NCBI GenBank assembly: GCA_041688215.1
Contig: JBDNIO010000247.1
Coordinates: forward strand, 1-6,599
DNA length: 6,599 nt
Reading direction: 5' to 3'
From: JBDNIO01 sp041688215
Lineage (GTDB): Bacteria; Pseudomonadota; Gammaproteobacteria; Nevskiales; Salinisphaeraceae
In this document: positions 4,643 to 6,599 of the stretch, one piece after another
Numbering within the stretch: the stretch's first letter is position 1
How the letters are laid out: each line of letters opens with the position of its first letter
Notes under the pieces: generated by a model
Seen by the model: only the letters and a program-made list of their open reading frames with translations
What the model was told of the DNA's origin: nothing
The model's database searches: none
Position numbers and translations under genes: made by a program

Positions 4643-6449
4643 AGACCGCATAGGCATTACCGACCTGTTACGGCCCAGGCGGGGTCAGATCAAGGGTCTG
4701 GGCCGCGTCGCCCGTGGCATCGGGGTGCTCGTGGGCACGCGCTTTCTGGAGCATGTATCTATTGGCCGATTGCTCGAGCACCATGCCCGCCGTCAGCCTG
4801 ATCACCCGGCCCTGCGCTTTGAAGATCGCGAATACAGTTACGCCGGGTTGAACGCCCAGGCCAATCGTTATGCGCAGGTGCTGAAAAAATCCGGTGTCAA
4901 ACGTGGCGACGCCGTGGCGGTGTTAATTGATAACCGCCCGGAAGCCCTGTTTGCGGTTGCCGCCATTGCCAAGCTGGGCGCCACAGCCGCCATGTGCAAT
5001 ACCAAACAGCGTGGTGATGTGCTCGCACATAGCCTGAAAATCGTCTCCGCCAGCGCCGCAATAGTGGGAGTGGAGCTGGTCGATGCCTTTGACGAGGTCC
5101 GATCGCAACTGGGGATGGAGGTGCGCGACCGGGTCTGGTTCGTAGCCGAGGATGAGCACGCAACCTGCCCGGAACATTACCGCGACATGGGGGCAGAGGC
5201 CGCGACGCAAGTTAGCGAAAACCCGCCGGAAACGGCCAACGTGAGTAAATCCGACCCCTGTTTCTACATTTTTACCTCCGGCACCACCGGCATGCCCAAG
5301 GCCTCGATCATGAGCCACGGCCGCTGGATGAAAGGCGGCGCCGGCATGGGCCTGACCGGTATGCGCCTGCGCGGTGACGACGTGTTTTATTGCGCCTTGC
5401 CGCTGTACCACAACAATGCGCTAACGGTCTCCTGGGGCAGCGTAATGACGGCGGGCTGCACGCTGGCTCTGGCGCGCAGGTTCAGCGCCTCGAAGTTCTT
5501 TGACGACATTCGCCGGCACAACGCCACCGCGTTCTGCTATATCGGCGAGTTATGCCGTTACCTGCTGCGCCAGAAACCCACAGTCATGGACCGCGACCAC
5601 CAGGTTCGCGTCATTGCCGGCAACGGTCTGCGGCCCGACATCTGGGACGAATTCAAACAGCGTTATGCCATCGACCATATCTGCGAATTTTATGGCGCCA
5701 GTGAGGGCAATCTGGTCTTTCTCAACACCTTCAACATGGACCGCACCGCCGGCTTTTGCCCATTGCCCTACTCGGTGGTGGCATACGACGCCGACAGCGA
5801 ACAACCCGTACGCGGTGATGATGGCTGGATGCGCAAGGTCGAAAAAGGCGGCACCGGATTGTTGATCAGCAAAGTCACCGACTCGATGCCGTTCGAGGGC
5901 TATACCGACGACAAGGCCTCGGAAACAAAGCTGCTGCACGACGTGTTTGAAGAAGGCGATACCTATTTCAATACGGGAGATCTGGTGCGCGACCAGGGTA
6001 TGCGCCACATCGCTTTCGTAGACCGCTTGGGCGACACCTTCCGCTGGAAGGGCGAAAACGTCGCCACCACCGAAGTCGAAAAAGCCTTGAACGTGAATAA
6101 GCAAATCGAAGAAAGCGTAGTCTACGGCGTGGAAGTGCCGCATGCAGACGGGCGCGCCGGCATGGCCGCTATTACGCCCAAGGGCGCACTTAAGAATATG
6201 GACTGGGCACAACTCGCCACATATCTTGAAAACCAGTTACCCGCCTACGCTGTGCCGGTATTCCTGCGTATGCAGCCTGAACTGGAAGTAACCGGCACCT
6301 TCAAGCACCGCAAGGTGGATCTGAAAAAAGAGGGATTCATGCCCGCCGGCAAAGAAGCGGTTTATGTGCTTTTACCCAAAGCCAACGCTTATAAAAAGCT
6401 CACGACCGCGACGCGCAAGAAAATAGAATCCGGAGAAATAAAACTTTAA
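4626..6449 (+). CDS. Long-chain/very-long-chain acyl-CoA synthetase, FATP-type (ANL superfamily)
   Basis: Encodes 607 residues, full length for this group. It is expected to activate long-chain fatty acids with ATP and CoA to acyl-CoA, AMP and PPi, for degradation or lipid synthesis. Motifs in order: the phosphate-binding loop YIFTSGTTGMPKA at 214-226; YGASEGN at 356-362, characteristic of FATP/very-long-chain enzymes; YFNTGDL at 447-453, with the ATP-ribose aspartate D452; the hinge and linker region DRLGDTFRWKGENV at 466-479, followed by TTEVE; and a C-terminal GTFKHRK with K560 as the likely catalytic lysine. The N-terminal part (about residues 47-200) has the expected AMP-binding fold sequence, including the GDAVAVLIDNRPE segment. 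All key residues appear intact. The ATG lies inside the preceding gene with a 17-nt overlap and only a weak ribosome-binding site, pointing to translational coupling. It resembles bacterial FadD6-like proteins more than E. coli FadD. Confidence 0.93.
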   Translation: MSEENKDRIGITDLLRPRRGQIKGLGRVARGIGVLVGTRFLEHVSIGRLLEHHARRQPDHPALRFEDREYSYAGLNAQANRYAQVLKKSGVKRGDAVAVLIDNRPEALFAVAAIAKLGATAAMCNTKQRGDVLAHSLKIVSASAAIVGVELVDAFDEVRSQLGMEVRDRVWFVAEDEHATCPEHYRDMGAEAATQVSENPPETANVSKSDPCFYIFTSGTTGMPKASIMSHGRWMKGGAGMGLTGMRLRGDDVFYCALPLYHNNALTVSWGSVMTAGCTLALARRFSASKFFDDIRRHNATAFCYIGELCRYLLRQKPTVMDRDHQVRVIAGNGLRPDIWDEFKQRYAIDHICEFYGASEGNLVFLNTFNMDRTAGFCPLPYSVVAYDADSEQPVRGDDGWMRKVEKGGTGLLISKVTDSMPFEGYTDDKASETKLLHDVFEEGDTYFNTGDLVRDQGMRHIAFVDRLGDTFRWKGENVATTEVEKALNVNKQIEESVVYGVEVPHADGRAGMAAITPKGALKNMDWAQLATYLENQLPAYAVPVFLRMQPELEVTGTFKHRKVDLKKEGFMPAGKEAVYVLLPKANAYKKLTTATRKKIESGEIKL

Positions 6450-6591
6450 ATTTAGTGGTTACAACTCAAGTTTCGGAGTTCATTTTGAGCACAAAAGTAC
6501 CAGTAACTTATTGATTTAAGAATAAAAAGGGTCTTGCGCGTGGTAAAGTGTTGATTCTCAAATCCCAACATCAAAACCACGGAAGATCCAC
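6450..6591. promoter_or_regulatory. AT-rich leader region with weak hairpins between the synthetase and the next gene
   Basis: The base composition turns markedly AT-rich after the synthetase stop, as expected for a promoter region. AACTC (6463-6467) and GAGTT (6476-6480) form a 5-bp stem with an 8-nt loop, too weak to call a terminator. Nearer the next gene, GTGGT (6540-6544) pairs with ACCAC (6576-6580) and TTGAT (6551-6555) with ATCAA (6570-6574), a possible leader stem-loop just before the ribosome-binding site. No -35/-10 pair is convincing. Confidence 0.35.
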
Positions 6592-6599
6592 ATGAATAA
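6592..6599 (+). CDS. Start of a further plus-strand gene (truncated by the window edge)
   Basis: An ATG at 6592-6594 follows GGAAGA (6581-6586) with a 5-nt spacer, the best ribosome-binding site in the window. Only M, N and part of a third codon are visible, so nothing can be said of the product. The 142-bp AT-rich spacer suggests a separate transcription unit. Confidence 0.5.

Noticed and set aside
5550..6212. Long minus-strand frame (220 codons) opposite the acyl-CoA synthetase
   Set aside because: It is fully antisense to a gene with all expected catalytic motifs, is rich in H, V and F from codon-shadow bias, and matches no known family.
6450..6490. Intrinsic terminator after the acyl-CoA synthetase
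   Set aside because: The only hairpin has a 5-bp stem and no following T-run.

Overview
The window looks like chromosomal DNA of a gammaproteobacterium. The evidence is moderately high GC, DUF445 and DUF4282 membrane proteins, a FATP-type long-chain acyl-CoA synthetase, and several dispersed palindromic repeats of kinds common in environmental Gammaproteobacteria. No gene identifies a genus, so the placement is an inference.

Left part (1-1600), minus-strand genes cut by mobile DNA. Positions 1-139 look like the right end of an IS66-type insertion sequence: the last codons of a transposase, then a terminus reading GTAACCGCTAACCC inward. It ends exactly where a secreted TolB/PD40-like beta-propeller gene (101-796, minus) loses its repeat pattern, so that gene is 3'-truncated. 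Next is a DUF4282 membrane-protein gene (1122-1598, minus). Its natural C-terminus has been displaced by a 147-bp non-autonomous element (1055-1201) with 12-bp perfect terminal inverted repeats and an 8-bp target duplication, CAGAAAAG. Removing the element and one duplication on paper restores a clean charged tail and a stop at 988.

Middle (1599-2044): a divergent intergenic region with no convincing gene. It holds a short inverted repeat, an unassigned minus-strand open frame, and a weak promoter candidate for the rightward genes.

Right part (2045-6449), four plus-strand genes: a DUF445 membrane protein; a possible Abi-alpha/DUF4393-like soluble protein; an 83-residue single-pass membrane protein; and a 607-residue FATP/very-long-chain-type acyl-CoA synthetase. 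The last two overlap by 17 nt. The second and third are now separated by a 165-bp fold-back element (4227-4391) whose end supplies the G of the GTG start codon; without it they would lie 8 nt apart. A 92-bp compound palindrome (3319-3410) lies between the first and second. The set probably began as a compact membrane/lipid operon. A new gene begins at 6592 and runs off the window.

The most notable signal is that small mobile elements have rewritten gene ends three times in 6.6 kb: one 3' end by an IS, one C-terminus by a MITE, and one translation start by a second MITE. No defence, CRISPR or biosynthetic system can be supported from this window, apart from the tentative Abi-alpha-like relationship.
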